A stretch of DNA of 64,000 bases from VXYL01 sp965203685 (GTDB lineage: Bacteria; Pseudomonadota; Gammaproteobacteria; Pseudomonadales; Azotimanducaceae), in assembly GCA_965203685.1 (NCBI GenBank), contig OZ241908.1:1674001-1738000 (forward strand), written 5' to 3'. Both the position numbers and the translations under genes were made by a program. The notes beneath the pieces were generated by a model. That model was not told where the DNA came from and did not search any database. It saw only the letters and a program-made list of their open reading frames with translations. Positions 26,440 through 34,905 of the stretch are shown here, piece after piece (position 1 is the first letter of the stretch; every line of letters starts with the position of its first letter).

Positions 26440-28049
26440 CCTGCGGCTTTCGCCACCACGCGCTTTGGCGCCCGTGCGCCCGGTGGCGTGTCGCCGGACT
26501 TCGGGGTGTGGTCCCAGCGCGCCGTCATCAGGTAGCGCAAGGCCGCGTGCGTCGCCGCGGGTGTCTTCAGCCGTTGCAGCGCCTCGATCGACCAGCCGCG
26601 GACATGGTGGTGCCAGTAGTACAGGTTGTCCGTCAGCAGGGGCACGAGGACGTCGTCGTCGCGAAGATCCGGGCCGAGGCGGGCCACCGCCGTGGCGGCG
26701 TTCCGTCGGACCAGCGCGTCCTCGTCGGTGAGGGGAGCCGCCAGTAGTTGCGCGTCGACGTCTCGGCCCTGGGCTACCGTGCCAACGGCCTCGACGGCAT
26801 ACCGACGGACGTTCGGGTCGTCGTCCTGCATGGCGTCCACGATCCGCGGCAGCGCATCCGCCGCTGGCGCCCCGATGTCGCCGAGGATGTCGAGCACGCG
26901 CACCTTGAGCGCGGGATCACCATCGCGGAGTGCGTCGACCAACGGCGCCGTGGCCGCGTCGTTTGCGGCCACCAGCCCGTAAGCCGCCATCGTCCTCAAG
27001 CCCACGTCGTCGCCGAGGAATGCGTCCATGAGCGGGCCAAGCCCAACGCCCTTGCTCGCAGCGGACATGCCTAGCGTATAGGCGGCGCCCAGGGCTTGGT
27101 GATCGTCGGCGCTCGTGAGGTCACGCTCGGCGCCCCGGGCTTGGGGAACGCTCGGACGCGCCCCCCGATGCCAATCCCAAAGCGACCGCCACACCGGTGC
27201 CATCGGATCGTCGTCCGGGGGCCAAGGCGTATCGCCGTGCTGCCAGGACGCCCGCAAGGGGTCGCGGTCGCGCGTGAAGAGGAACTTCACCATGTGGCGC
27301 GACTCGTCCGTCACGTTCGCGCTATGCCGCCCGTGCACCATGTCGAAGTGGACGATGTTGACCGTCCCGGCGTCGCCGAGCAGAGGGATCTTGGCGGCCT
27401 CCCACGGTTCGTCGAGCGCAGCCATGGCCGCGAACTGGTCCGGGTTGTCGGCGCGGTATTGCTCGAGTTGCCGACGGTGCCAGGCCCGGGCCTTCTCGCT
27501 ACCGAGGACATCCGCGCCGAACTTGCGCACCGCCTGCGCTCGCAGCGCCTTGTTGAACTCGTTCATGCGCGCCCGCGCCGCCTCCAACGCGCGCCTCGGC
27601 ACGTAGTGACTGCGGGGCACGAGTCCCGTTGGACCTTTCTCGAGCGGCGTGTCCTGGGGGTAGTAGAACAGCATCGCGAACCGCGTCCGGTGCATGCGCC
27701 GCAGGCCGTCCACGGCATAGTGCGAATGGTTGTCGCCGTCCTTGTGCAGCGGCTGGGCCGCGTTTAGGAAGTTGAAATGGTCGTGACGGTGGAAGTGGAG
27801 GTAGTAGCCGGGCCCGAGGATCGACTCCAGTGCCCCACGTACGACCGGCTCGTCGAGCATCTGCGACAGTTCGGGTACGCAAGGCAGCAGGTTGTTGTGG
27901 CCGCGCGGGCCGCCCTCTTCGAGGTCGTCGAGGGCGGCCCACATGCGGTCGTGGTAGTCGCCCGGAAGCTCCGAGGAGAGCGTTATGTAGCCCTCGCGGA
28001 TGAAGCCCTGCATGGCTTCATCGCTTAAGCGCTTGGGACGCTCAGCCAT
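26436..28049 (-). CDS. Phytanoyl-CoA dioxygenase-like domain fused to HEAT repeats
   Basis: From ATG 28049 the protein has 537 residues. Residues 1-280 are a PhyH-type Fe(II)/2-oxoglutarate oxygenase: the metal triad His102-x-Asp104 in PLHKDGDNHS and a distal His in FDMVHGRHSANVTDESRH. Residues about 320-490 hold four or five HEAT/PBS-lyase-like repeats, for example PNVRRYAVEAVGTVA and LVRRNAATAVARLG. PhyH enzymes hydroxylate small molecules; the repeats probably bind a protein partner or substrate. The gene overlaps the upstream ThDP enzyme by 8 nt and the downstream UxuA-like gene by 4 nt, implying coupled translation and a shared pathway. Confidence 0.85.
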   Translation of the reverse strand: MAERPKRLSDEAMQGFIREGYITLSSELPGDYHDRMWAALDDLEEGGPRGHNNLLPCVPELSQMLDEPVVRGALESILGPGYYLHFHRHDHFNFLNAAQPLHKDGDNHSHYAVDGLRRMHRTRFAMLFYYPQDTPLEKGPTGLVPRSHYVPRRALEAARARMNEFNKALRAQAVRKFGADVLGSEKARAWHRRQLEQYRADNPDQFAAMAALDEPWEAAKIPLLGDAGTVNIVHFDMVHGRHSANVTDESRHMVKFLFTRDRDPLRASWQHGDTPWPPDDDPMAPVWRSLWDWHRGARPSVPQARGAERDLTSADDHQALGAAYTLGMSAASKGVGLGPLMDAFLGDDVGLRTMAAYGLVAANDAATAPLVDALRDGDPALKVRVLDILGDIGAPAADALPRIVDAMQDDDPNVRRYAVEAVGTVAQGRDVDAQLLAAPLTDEDALVRRNAATAVARLGPDLRDDDVLVPLLTDNLYYWHHHVRGWSIEALQRLKTPAATHAALRYLMTARWDHTPKSGDTPPGARAPKRVVAKAAG

Positions 28050-29676
28050 TGGAGATGGTGATCTCCTTGTCGGTGATGAACTCGAGAAGCGCGGGCTGGC
28101 CGTCCTTTGTCGCCGCGATGCCACGCTCGATGGCGCCTACGATGTCGCCCGGCTCGGTGATCCGCTCGCCGTAGCCGCCGAACGCCTTCGCCATGTCGGC
28201 GTAATGCCCGGAGATGTCGGTGGACCCGTATTTCTCCTGCGCCACCCGCATGATCGGGATCTCGATGGCCATGGAGAAGTTGTTCATCAGGATCGACAGG
28301 ATGGGGATCCGTTCGCGCACGGCGGTCTCGAAGTCCATGCCGGTGAAACCGATCGCCGCGTCACCCCAGACGTTGATGCAGGTCTTCTCCGGATGCGCCA
28401 CCTTCGCACCCATGGCCAACCCCAAGCCGTAGCCAAGTTGCGTCGTCTTCCCCCAACCGATGTAGGACAGCGGCGTGGTCGACGTCCAGAACGGCGAGAG
28501 TTGATCGCGTGGACTGCCGGCATCGTGGGTGATCACGGTGTTGTCGATGTCCACCGTCTTGTTGAGTTCGTTCAACACCCGATACGGGTTGATCGGTGCC
28601 GAGTTGTTGCCGCGCTTGGCTTCCCATTCCGCCAGCCACTCCGCCTTGAGTTTGGCGATGCGCTTCTGCACCGCGCCTTGACGCGCCTCGGCGTGGGCGT
28701 GGTCGCGGTCGGCCATGGACGCGCTGAGTGCGGCCAAGGACAGCTTGGCGTCGCCGATCACGGCGTGCTGGGCGACGACGTCCTTGTTCAGGTCCATGGG
28801 ATCGAGGGTGGCGTGGATGATGGTCTTGCCGCGCGGCATCGGTACGCCGAAACCGGTGAGCGCGAAGCTGCAACCTATGCCGAGGATGACGTCGGCCTCG
28901 TCGAGGAAGGTCTTCACGGTGCGCGGATTGGCGCGACCGCCGGAGCCGAGGGACAGCGGATGGGTCTCGTTGAAGGCGCTCTTGCCCTCGAGGCTCGTGG
29001 TCACCGGGATGTTCCACTCCTCGGCAAGCGCCTTCAGTTCGTCCCACGCTTCGGCGTAGTGGACTCCTTGACCGGCGTAGATCACCGGCCGCTCGGCACC
29101 GGCGAGAACTGCCGCAGCGCGGTCGACGTCGTCCGGGTCCGGCCCGACGCGCGTCGCGTAGCTCGGCGTGTGTTCCCAGCCTTCGGGTACGTCCTCGCCG
29201 AAGACGTCCGCGGGGACTTCGATCAGCACCGGTCCTGGGCGACCGTTGCGCAGTTGGAAGAACGCGCGGCGCATCACTTCCGGGATCGCCCGGCCCATGG
29301 TCAACGGCTCCGCCCACTTGGTGACGTGGCGCATGTTGAGGGTGGAGTTGAAGTTGGGGTAGTAGTGCGCGAGCCGTCGGGGATAGCCCCCGGGCAGGAC
29401 GAGGATCGGCGCGGACTCGGAGTAGGCCTGCGCCACGCCGCCGAAGGCGTTCTCGGAACCCGGCCCGTTCTGCATCGTGAACACACCGATCTTCTTGCCC
29501 GACGACAGCCGGGAGTAGGCGTCCGCCATGTGCAGGCCGATGCGCTCCTGGCGCACGACGATGGTTCGGATGTCGGCCACGGCGGCGGCCTCGATGATCG
29601 GATTGACGGGATAGGTGAAGATCGTGTCGATCCCTTCCTGCTTCATCGCATGGGCGATGCCGGCGGCGACTTTCAC
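28042..29676 (-). CDS. ThDP-dependent enzyme of the acetolactate-synthase group
   Basis: A GTG at 29676 with AAGGAG 9 nt upstream gives 544 residues. The ThDP pyrimidine-binding domain has Glu44 (VVRQERIGLHMADAYSR), the central domain has the usual AGQGVHYAEAWDELKALAEE, and the diphosphate-binding domain has WGDAAIGFTGMDFETAVR through LMNNFSM, with Gly-Asp-Ala for the usual Gly-Asp-Gly. Relatives include acetolactate synthase, oxalyl-CoA decarboxylase, sulfoacetaldehyde acetyltransferase and benzoylformate decarboxylase. The reaction is unassigned, and no small regulatory subunit is nearby, arguing against valine biosynthesis. It is the first gene of a coupled three-gene operon. Confidence 0.85.
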   Translation of the reverse strand: MKVAAGIAHAMKQEGIDTIFTYPVNPIIEAAAVADIRTIVVRQERIGLHMADAYSRLSSGKKIGVFTMQNGPGSENAFGGVAQAYSESAPILVLPGGYPRRLAHYYPNFNSTLNMRHVTKWAEPLTMGRAIPEVMRRAFFQLRNGRPGPVLIEVPADVFGEDVPEGWEHTPSYATRVGPDPDDVDRAAAVLAGAERPVIYAGQGVHYAEAWDELKALAEEWNIPVTTSLEGKSAFNETHPLSLGSGGRANPRTVKTFLDEADVILGIGCSFALTGFGVPMPRGKTIIHATLDPMDLNKDVVAQHAVIGDAKLSLAALSASMADRDHAHAEARQGAVQKRIAKLKAEWLAEWEAKRGNNSAPINPYRVLNELNKTVDIDNTVITHDAGSPRDQLSPFWTSTTPLSYIGWGKTTQLGYGLGLAMGAKVAHPEKTCINVWGDAAIGFTGMDFETAVRERIPILSILMNNFSMAIEIPIMRVAQEKYGSTDISGHYADMAKAFGGYGERITEPGDIVGAIERGIAATKDGQPALLEFITDKEITISNG

Positions 29677-29806
29677 GGGTGTGCACTCCTTGCGCGGGGA
29701 CAAACGCAACACTCTGCGCGAAAACGCCGGTTGGCGCAAATGCGGCGCCGGCCATACACTTGCCGGTTTTGCCGCTGTGCCTGGAACGCCAAGGAGCTTA
29801 TCGACG

Positions 29807-30886
29807 ATGCCTTCCGTCACCGCAGCCGAGGGGCCCGTCGCCGTCACCGGCGCATCCGGGTATATCGGCGCGCACACCGTCATCGCGCTCATGAAGCGCG
29901 GCTACCACGTGCGGGCCTGCCTCACCGACACCTCCAACCCCGACAAGACCGAGTTTCTGCTGGCACTTGCGGACGAGCACCCCGGCACGGTCTCGCTGCA
30001 CGAGGCCAACCTGCTCGAGGACGGCAGCTACGATGCGGTCTTCAAGGATTGCAGCGCCGTCCTGCACGTCGGTACGCCGATGGGCTACGGCGGCGCCAAC
30101 AACCCGCAAGAGGTCTACGACGGCGCCATCAACGGCGTGCACAACATCGTCGGCTCGGTCAGGAACTCGGGAACGGTGAAGCGGTTGGTGTACACCAGTT
30201 CGTTCGCGGCCATCGGCCACCCGTCGCCGCCGGGCCATCGCTACACGGAGGCCGACTGGGCGTCCGACAACCGGGAGAACGACAAGAACTGGAACACCGA
30301 GAACCTGGTGGAGAAGGGCGAGGTCGGCTACTCCATGGCCAAGGTGGAATGCGAACAATTGGTCAACCGCCTGGCCGCCGAGGACGGGCGCTTCGATGCG
30401 ATTTCCGTGTGTCCTTGCGTGGTCTTGGGCCCGCTCCTGAGCCCGGTGCACGAACTGCGCGGCTCATGGCAGTTCTTTCTCGGTCGCATGCTCGCCGGCC
30501 ACCCCTGCCAACGCGGTTGGCAGGCGCTGTGGAACATCGTCGATGTCCGCGACTGCGGCGAATCGCAAGCGCTGATGATCGAGAGCGACGTCTGCGAGAA
30601 CGGCTCGCGCTACATGCTCTGCGCCACGGACGACTCGGGCGAGATCACCGCGATGCAACTGCATGAGCATCTCCAAGCGCTCTTCCCGCACATCGACGTG
30701 GGCGGCGTGACGCCCGAATACGAGGCCATGGTCGAGAAGTACGGTGCGCCGTACGACGCGCCCCGGGCCCATTGCGACAAGGCGCGCGAGGAACTCGGTC
30801 TCGAAACCCACGCCATCGAGGACACGCTGCGCACCACCGGCGAGACCATGATCGAACTCGGCCTCGTCGAGCCTAGGCTGAAGTGA
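29807..30886 (+). CDS. NAD(P)-dependent epimerase/reductase (dihydroflavonol-reductase-like)
   Basis: The 359-residue protein starts at ATG 29807 with AAGGAG 10 nt upstream. It is an extended SDR: VAVTGASGYIGAHTVIALMKRGYHVRA at the N-terminus, a VYTSSFAAIGH active-site strand, and YSMAKVECEQL giving Tyr-x-x-x-Lys. The N-terminal pattern and substrate-lid spacing are like dihydroflavonol 4-reductase and cinnamoyl-CoA reductase relatives, which reduce ketones or aldehydes with NADPH. It is divergent from the ThDP operon across 130 bp and is followed after 2 bp by a ferredoxin. Confidence 0.8.
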   Translation: MPSVTAAEGPVAVTGASGYIGAHTVIALMKRGYHVRACLTDTSNPDKTEFLLALADEHPGTVSLHEANLLEDGSYDAVFKDCSAVLHVGTPMGYGGANNPQEVYDGAINGVHNIVGSVRNSGTVKRLVYTSSFAAIGHPSPPGHRYTEADWASDNRENDKNWNTENLVEKGEVGYSMAKVECEQLVNRLAAEDGRFDAISVCPCVVLGPLLSPVHELRGSWQFFLGRMLAGHPCQRGWQALWNIVDVRDCGESQALMIESDVCENGSRYMLCATDDSGEITAMQLHEHLQALFPHIDVGGVTPEYEAMVEKYGAPYDAPRAHCDKAREELGLETHAIEDTLRTTGETMIELGLVEPRLK

Positions 30887-30888
30887 CC

Positions 30889-31170
30889 ATGGCCGAGACG
30901 GCGGAGGACGGCTTTACGGTCAAGCTGACGCGGTCGGGCAAGAGCGTGTTCGTGCCGGAAGGAGGCTCGATCCTCTTCGCGCTTCTCGATGAGGATTTGC
31001 AGGTTCCCTTCGCCTGCGGCGTCGGTATCTGCGGTGCGTGCTGGCAACGGGTTGTTTCCGGCAAGCCGGACCACCGCGACTTCTGCCTGAGCGACGAAGA
31101 GCGGGAGAAAGGCGCGGTGATGATCTGCTGCGCCGGTTCCTTGACGCCTGAGTTGGAGTTGGACTTGTAG
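30889..31170 (+). CDS. [2Fe-2S] plant-type ferredoxin
   Basis: This 93-residue protein has the plant-type ferredoxin cluster motif: Cys43, Cys48 and Cys51 in ACGVGICGACW, with the fourth ligand at Cys80 or Cys81 in MICCAG. It is a cytoplasmic one-electron carrier. It starts 2 bp after the epimerase stop, so it is co-transcribed. No ferredoxin reductase or oxygenase component is next to it; the dioxygenase across the divergent promoter uses 2-oxoglutarate and would not need it. The electron donor and acceptor are unknown. Confidence 0.85.
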   Translation: MAETAEDGFTVKLTRSGKSVFVPEGGSILFALLDEDLQVPFACGVGICGACWQRVVSGKPDHRDFCLSDEEREKGAVMICCAGSLTPELELDL

Positions 31171-31573
31171 GGGGGACACCGGTACGCGGACGTCCACGTC
31201 CGCATCTTGGGTTTGGTACAAGCCCATCCTCGACCGTTCCGAAGGTCATGATCTGGGCCAACAACTGGGCCGGCTCGGCAAGCGAGCGTTCAGGGCCTTG
31301 CCACCAGACGTACTTCTTGGCCATCGTCACGGCCTGCTCGGTCGTCGCCATGGGCGGCAAGGTCCAGAGGGTTGTTCGACCATGCCCGGTAGTTCCGCGC
31401 CGCTTGATCGATTGTCGATCCACGTGGCACCCGCCCGCAAGGCGTGAAATCACGCGCGATTTGAACGCTCGGCTCTCGCGCCAAGAGGGCGGTGCATGCG
31501 ACGGGCGCCCCTGACCTCAGTGCCGAGACCCGACACTGAGGCCTACGGGCCCGAACCGTGGCAAGTCCAGGCG
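31171..31573. other. Intergenic region with a gene remnant
   Basis: About 400 bp between the ferredoxin gene and the TonB receptor, which converge here. It contains the remnant described at 31215-31351 and otherwise nothing I can support. Confidence 0.35.
31215..31351 (-). pseudogene. N-terminal remnant of a small accessory protein
   Basis: From ATG 31351 the frame reads MATTEQAVTMAKKYVWWQGP and then AEPAQLLAQIMTFGTVEDGL, after which it becomes Arg/Pro-rich and family-unlike. I recall small proteins with the same KYxWWxxPEEAL...QVMxxGTxEDV start that are often encoded beside AbiEii/nucleotidyltransferase-type toxins. No partner gene is present. The identification is from memory of the pattern and the gene is clearly truncated. 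Confidence 0.35.
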
Positions 31574-33781
31574 CTAGAAGCGCATGCGCAGCCCCGCTTC
31601 GATCGTGCGCCCCGGCTGGGGTGCCAAGTCCTTCACGACGGACGTGTGCAGCCGCTGCTCGTCGTCGGTGAGGTTGCGTCCGGCGAGGTACAGGTCGACC
31701 GTCGCGTCGCCCGGGCGAAAACGCAACGCGATGCGCGCGCGCAGGTCGTCGTAGCCTTCCGACGGCAACTCGAACTCGGCGACCTCGTCCTGCTCGGAAG
31801 CCCGTACGTAGTCCACGTTGGCTCGCAGGCGGTCGCTCGTGAATTCCACGGACACCCCGGTCCGGTTGGGCGGGATGAGCGGCAGGTTGTCGTTGCCGGA
31901 GACGTCGATTTCCGGCGACACCGTGTCGAAGAAAGCCCCGACATCCAGCGTTCCGGCGGCCCACTCGGCGATGGTCACACGGCCTTCCACCTCGAAGCCG
32001 GGAAACGTCGCGTCAGCCTGGCTGTAGCGGCGCACGTCAAAGCCTTCCCGCTCCTCACCCGTCGCGGCCTGGTAGATGAAGTCCGGGAAGTGCGTGTAGT
32101 AGAACGTGCCCTGCAGGGACCAGCGGTCTCCCCCGCCGTTGAGGGTGGCCGCGAGGTTGCGCGCCTGCTCCGTGTCGAGCTCGGGGTTCCCGATCTCGAA
32201 AACGCCCGTGCCGGGGTGCGGACTGTCGGAGAAGAGTTCCTCGCCCACCGGGGCACGGGACGAGTAGTCGGCCAGCAACGTGGCCCCCCAGCCCTCGGCA
32301 AGCGGCACGATGAGGCCGAGCGAAGCGCTAGCGCCACTGAAGTCGCGGCTGCTGCCGTTGGCGGGAGTGTGCTCCACCCGGTCGTAGCGCAGGCCCGCCT
32401 CGAGCCCTAGGTCGCCGAGAGAGCGCTCGCCGACCCAGAACAGGCCGAAGGACGACGTGTCGACGGGGGGCGTGAAGGCTTCCTCGCCGACCACGGAGAA
32501 CTCGCGGTTGCCGAGCTGGCCACCGAGGGCGCCGCGCCAGGCCCCGACCTGACGGTGCGTCAGTTCTGCACGCGCTTCCCAAGCGCTGTTCGAGAAGGCC
32601 GTACCCGCCTCGCCGGCTTCGTTCTCCACGTGTTCGTAGTCGTTGATGCCGAGCCGGAGACTGAGGCTCTCGAAGCCACCACCCAACGGGTCGGCTAGGC
32701 CGGCCTCCAAATCGATGCGGGTCTGGTCGAGGACGACGACCGGTGGGGCCTCATCCGCGTGCAACTCCTCGTCCTCGTGATGCTCTTCGGCGTGCTCCTC
32801 GTCATCGTCGTCGTGGTCGTGCCCTTCTTCCTCGTGTTCGTGCTCGTCCTCGTGCTCGTGGGCATGGCTGTGGCCGGGGATGCCGTACTCGGAGTCGAGG
32901 CCGCTGACGGCGAGGCCGATGAAACCGCGCTCGCCCACGATGGAGAAGCCCACGGAACCGCCGCGCACTTCGGAACCGCTGCCAGGCAGATATCCGCTGA
33001 CTTCCTCCTCGTGCTCGTCCTCGTGCCCGTGCTCTTCCTCCTCGTCGTGGTCGTGCGCCTCCTCCTCGTCGTGGTCGTCGTGCCCTTCCTCGTCGTGGTG
33101 CTCTTCCTCTTCCTCTTGGGCGTGCAGTGCCGCGGACTCCGCGAACCCGGGGATGTCGTAGTCGCCCGACTCGCGGGAGAAGGCGTCGATGTGCCACGCC
33201 ACGTTGCCGCCGCCGCCGTCGAGCCGGAGGGATCCGTTCCTGCCGTCGCCGTTGTCCGAGCCGCGCAGGTCGAGGGCACCGCGGACGCGATCCGGCACGT
33301 CCTGCGGGATGCGCCCGGTGTGGACATCGACCACGCCGCCGATCGCACCGGAACCGTAGAGCAGGGTCGCCGAGCCCTTCAGGACTTCCACGCGCTCCGC
33401 GATGAAGGGGTCGACCGTGACAGCGTGGTCACCGCTGCTGACGGAGACGTCGAGCGTGTCAATCTGATCCTCCATCACGCGCACCCGTGCGCCGCTGAGA
33501 CCGTGAATGACGGGGCGTCCCGCGCCCACGCCGTAGGAACTGTTGTGGATGCCCGGCTCGTTGCCCACCGTCGCGCCGATGTTGTCCACCGCCTTGCGTT
33601 CGAGCTCGTCGGCTTCGAGCACGTCGCTGGGTTGTGCGAGCCCGTCGCGCGCGAGCGGGTGGGCTAAGACGATGACCTCCTCGATCTCCGAGGGTTGCTC
33701 GTTGTCGGGTGCCTCTACGGCGGACGCGGTCACGACGAGGCAAGTCGCCACGGCCGCGAAAAGTCTTTGCATGCGATTCAT
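31574..33781 (-). CDS. znuD: ZnuD-type TonB-dependent outer-membrane receptor
   Basis: The 735-residue protein has a signal peptide (LFAAVATCLVVTASAVEA), a plug domain from about residue 30 (EEVIVLAHPL, then PVIHGLSGARVRVMEDQ and GSATLLYGSGAIGGVVDV), and a beta-barrel ending in phenylalanine (GLRMRF). Two extracellular loops, about residues 220-257 and 302-341, are runs of His, Asp and Glu, the metal-trapping loops of ZnuD. ZnuD imports zinc (or haem) through the outer membrane with TonB energy. It follows a small His/Cys protein behind a Zur-like operator, so expression under zinc limitation is expected. No TonB box was picked out with certainty. Confidence 0.88.
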   Translation of the reverse strand: MNRMQRLFAAVATCLVVTASAVEAPDNEQPSEIEEVIVLAHPLARDGLAQPSDVLEADELERKAVDNIGATVGNEPGIHNSSYGVGAGRPVIHGLSGARVRVMEDQIDTLDVSVSSGDHAVTVDPFIAERVEVLKGSATLLYGSGAIGGVVDVHTGRIPQDVPDRVRGALDLRGSDNGDGRNGSLRLDGGGGNVAWHIDAFSRESGDYDIPGFAESAALHAQEEEEEHHDEEGHDDHDEEEAHDHDEEEEHGHEDEHEEEVSGYLPGSGSEVRGGSVGFSIVGERGFIGLAVSGLDSEYGIPGHSHAHEHEDEHEHEEEGHDHDDDDEEHAEEHHEDEELHADEAPPVVVLDQTRIDLEAGLADPLGGGFESLSLRLGINDYEHVENEAGEAGTAFSNSAWEARAELTHRQVGAWRGALGGQLGNREFSVVGEEAFTPPVDTSSFGLFWVGERSLGDLGLEAGLRYDRVEHTPANGSSRDFSGASASLGLIVPLAEGWGATLLADYSSRAPVGEELFSDSPHPGTGVFEIGNPELDTEQARNLAATLNGGGDRWSLQGTFYYTHFPDFIYQAATGEEREGFDVRRYSQADATFPGFEVEGRVTIAEWAAGTLDVGAFFDTVSPEIDVSGNDNLPLIPPNRTGVSVEFTSDRLRANVDYVRASEQDEVAEFELPSEGYDDLRARIALRFRPGDATVDLYLAGRNLTDDEQRLHTSVVKDLAPQPGRTIEAGLRMRF

Positions 33782-33852
33782 TTGTGCATCTCCAAAAATG
33801 ACCGAACAGGCACGCCGCCCGGCGGACGGTCGCGCACGCGATTACGTTGCGG

Positions 33853-34176
33853 TCAGGAGATGGGAGGGGCGCGGGGGCGACCGACCTCGTAGGGGCGGGG
33901 AGGAAGGGCGGCCGAGATCACCGGCAAGCTGTTGGACTGTCGCCATTCCGATGGCGGTGCGTCAAGGCGTCCGACCTCCGGGACATGGCCCGGTTCGGAG
34001 ATCGCACAGAGCGTGCAGACCTCCTCTTCATGTTCATCGACGTGTACGTGCGTATCGGCGAGCGAGTGGACGAGGCAGAGCACCAAGGCCGCAAGCAAGG
34101 CGTATCGCTGCCGTACGCGACCTGGACCGCCGTTCAAGGGATTCGCGATGTCGTACTCGGCCTTCCGACTACTCAT
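33853..34176 (-). CDS. Small membrane protein with His/Cys metal-binding motif
   Basis: The 107-residue protein has one hydrophobic segment (YALLAALVLCLVHSLA, residues about 25-40) followed directly by THVHVDEHEEEVCTLCAIS, a cluster of three His, several acidic residues and two Cys. Such DUF2946-like small proteins often precede metal-uptake receptors, and the motif suits zinc binding at the periplasmic face. It is the first gene behind the Zur-like box and lies 71 bp before znuD on the same strand. Its ATG at 34176 lacks a good ribosome-binding site, so the start is uncertain. Confidence 0.6.
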   Translation of the reverse strand: MSSRKAEYDIANPLNGGPGRVRQRYALLAALVLCLVHSLADTHVHVDEHEEEVCTLCAISEPGHVPEVGRLDAPPSEWRQSNSLPVISAALPPRPYEVGRPRAPPIS

Positions 34177-34228
34177 AAGATGCGGTCACGGACTTGAGCA
34201 AGAGGTGCTGTTGCGATGAACAGTCAGC

Positions 34229-34251
34229 AGTACGTTATAACATATCATTTC
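34229..34251 (-). promoter_or_regulatory. Zur-like operator
   Basis: Read on the minus strand, the site begins GAAATGATATGTTATAACG. Against the gammaproteobacterial Zur consensus GAAATGTTATANTATAACAT, the GAAATG and TATAAC halves match exactly. It centres about 65 bp upstream of the small His/Cys protein and stands out as AT-rich. It predicts zinc-responsive repression of that gene and znuD. Confidence 0.65.
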
Positions 34252-34273
34252 CACGACAGTGCGTGTCCTGCGA

Positions 34274-34720
34274 TCAAAGATGCCGTTCCAAGTGGAGCCT
34301 CGCGGCGACAGGGTCGGGTGTGTGGCGGGCTTGAGAAAGGTAGCGGCGCATACTCGATACGGAGACTCCGACGAGACTGCCCAGCAGTTCAGGCCCTAGG
34401 ACCTCGAACAACGTTTGCCACTCGCTCGCCGGTGCAGGGGATTCGTCGAGCGCGTCGTTGACCATTGCCAGTAGCCGGGCCAAGGTCACTGGATTCGCAT
34501 TCCGCAGTTGGCGCAGCGCCGGGGAAAACCCTCGACCGATGCCGGCTTGTTCCAGTCCCTTTCCGAGACACTGGATGGCCGACTCGGACTCGTCTAGGGG
34601 AGTGACTCTGCTCGGCAGCAGCCCCATTGCGTCGGCACGGCCCAATGCCGCGATTGCGAGCCACGCGACCTGCGGATCGTCGAATGGACTGCGGACGGAC
34701 TCTATTGGACATTTTGACAC
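34274..34720 (-). CDS. HTH-like protein, apparently 3'-truncated
   Basis: A GTG start at 34720 gives 148 residues. The C-terminal part LLGSLVGVSVSSMRRYL followed by RHTPDPVAARLHL is a helix-turn-helix-like motif that I associate with a family of about 220 residues, which continues after ARLHL with an IADLAG-type segment. Here the protein stops five residues later (ERHL, then stop), so about 70 residues seem to be missing. The first 100 residues are helical. It is divergent from the TPR protein and lies just upstream of the Zur box. It may be an antitoxin-like or regulatory protein; I cannot name the family firmly. Confidence 0.45.
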   Translation of the reverse strand: MSKCPIESVRSPFDDPQVAWLAIAALGRADAMGLLPSRVTPLDESESAIQCLGKGLEQAGIGRGFSPALRQLRNANPVTLARLLAMVNDALDESPAPASEWQTLFEVLGPELLGSLVGVSVSSMRRYLSQARHTPDPVAARLHLERHL

Positions 34721-34905
34721 TCTCCGGATCCGGTCCGGGATGTCGCGGTTGGGTCAAGCGGCCATTCCAAACTGTGTTGTTTCCAAGAGCGACCAGCGAT
34801 GACCGTCTGAGCTCTCCGCGCGTCCGACGCACCCGCTTTTGGTCCGTGGATTTGTGGGACAATCACGGAAACCTGTTTCCACCTGCTCGAGCTTGGGTCA
34901 CACCG

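Noticed and set aside
28000..30666. Plus-strand frame of 888 codons opposite the ThDP enzyme
   Set aside because: Antisense shadow; the ThDP enzyme and epimerase on the correct frames are recognisable families.
32757..33120. Tandem repeat or CRISPR-like array
   Set aside because: The repeated GAG/CAC/GAC codons encode His/Asp/Glu loops inside an open frame; no spacers.
32759..33667. Plus-strand frame with an apparently very hydrophobic, membrane-like N-terminus
   Set aside because: It is the complement of the His/Asp/Glu-rich loops of ZnuD, which automatically gives Val/Leu/Phe runs; not a real membrane protein.
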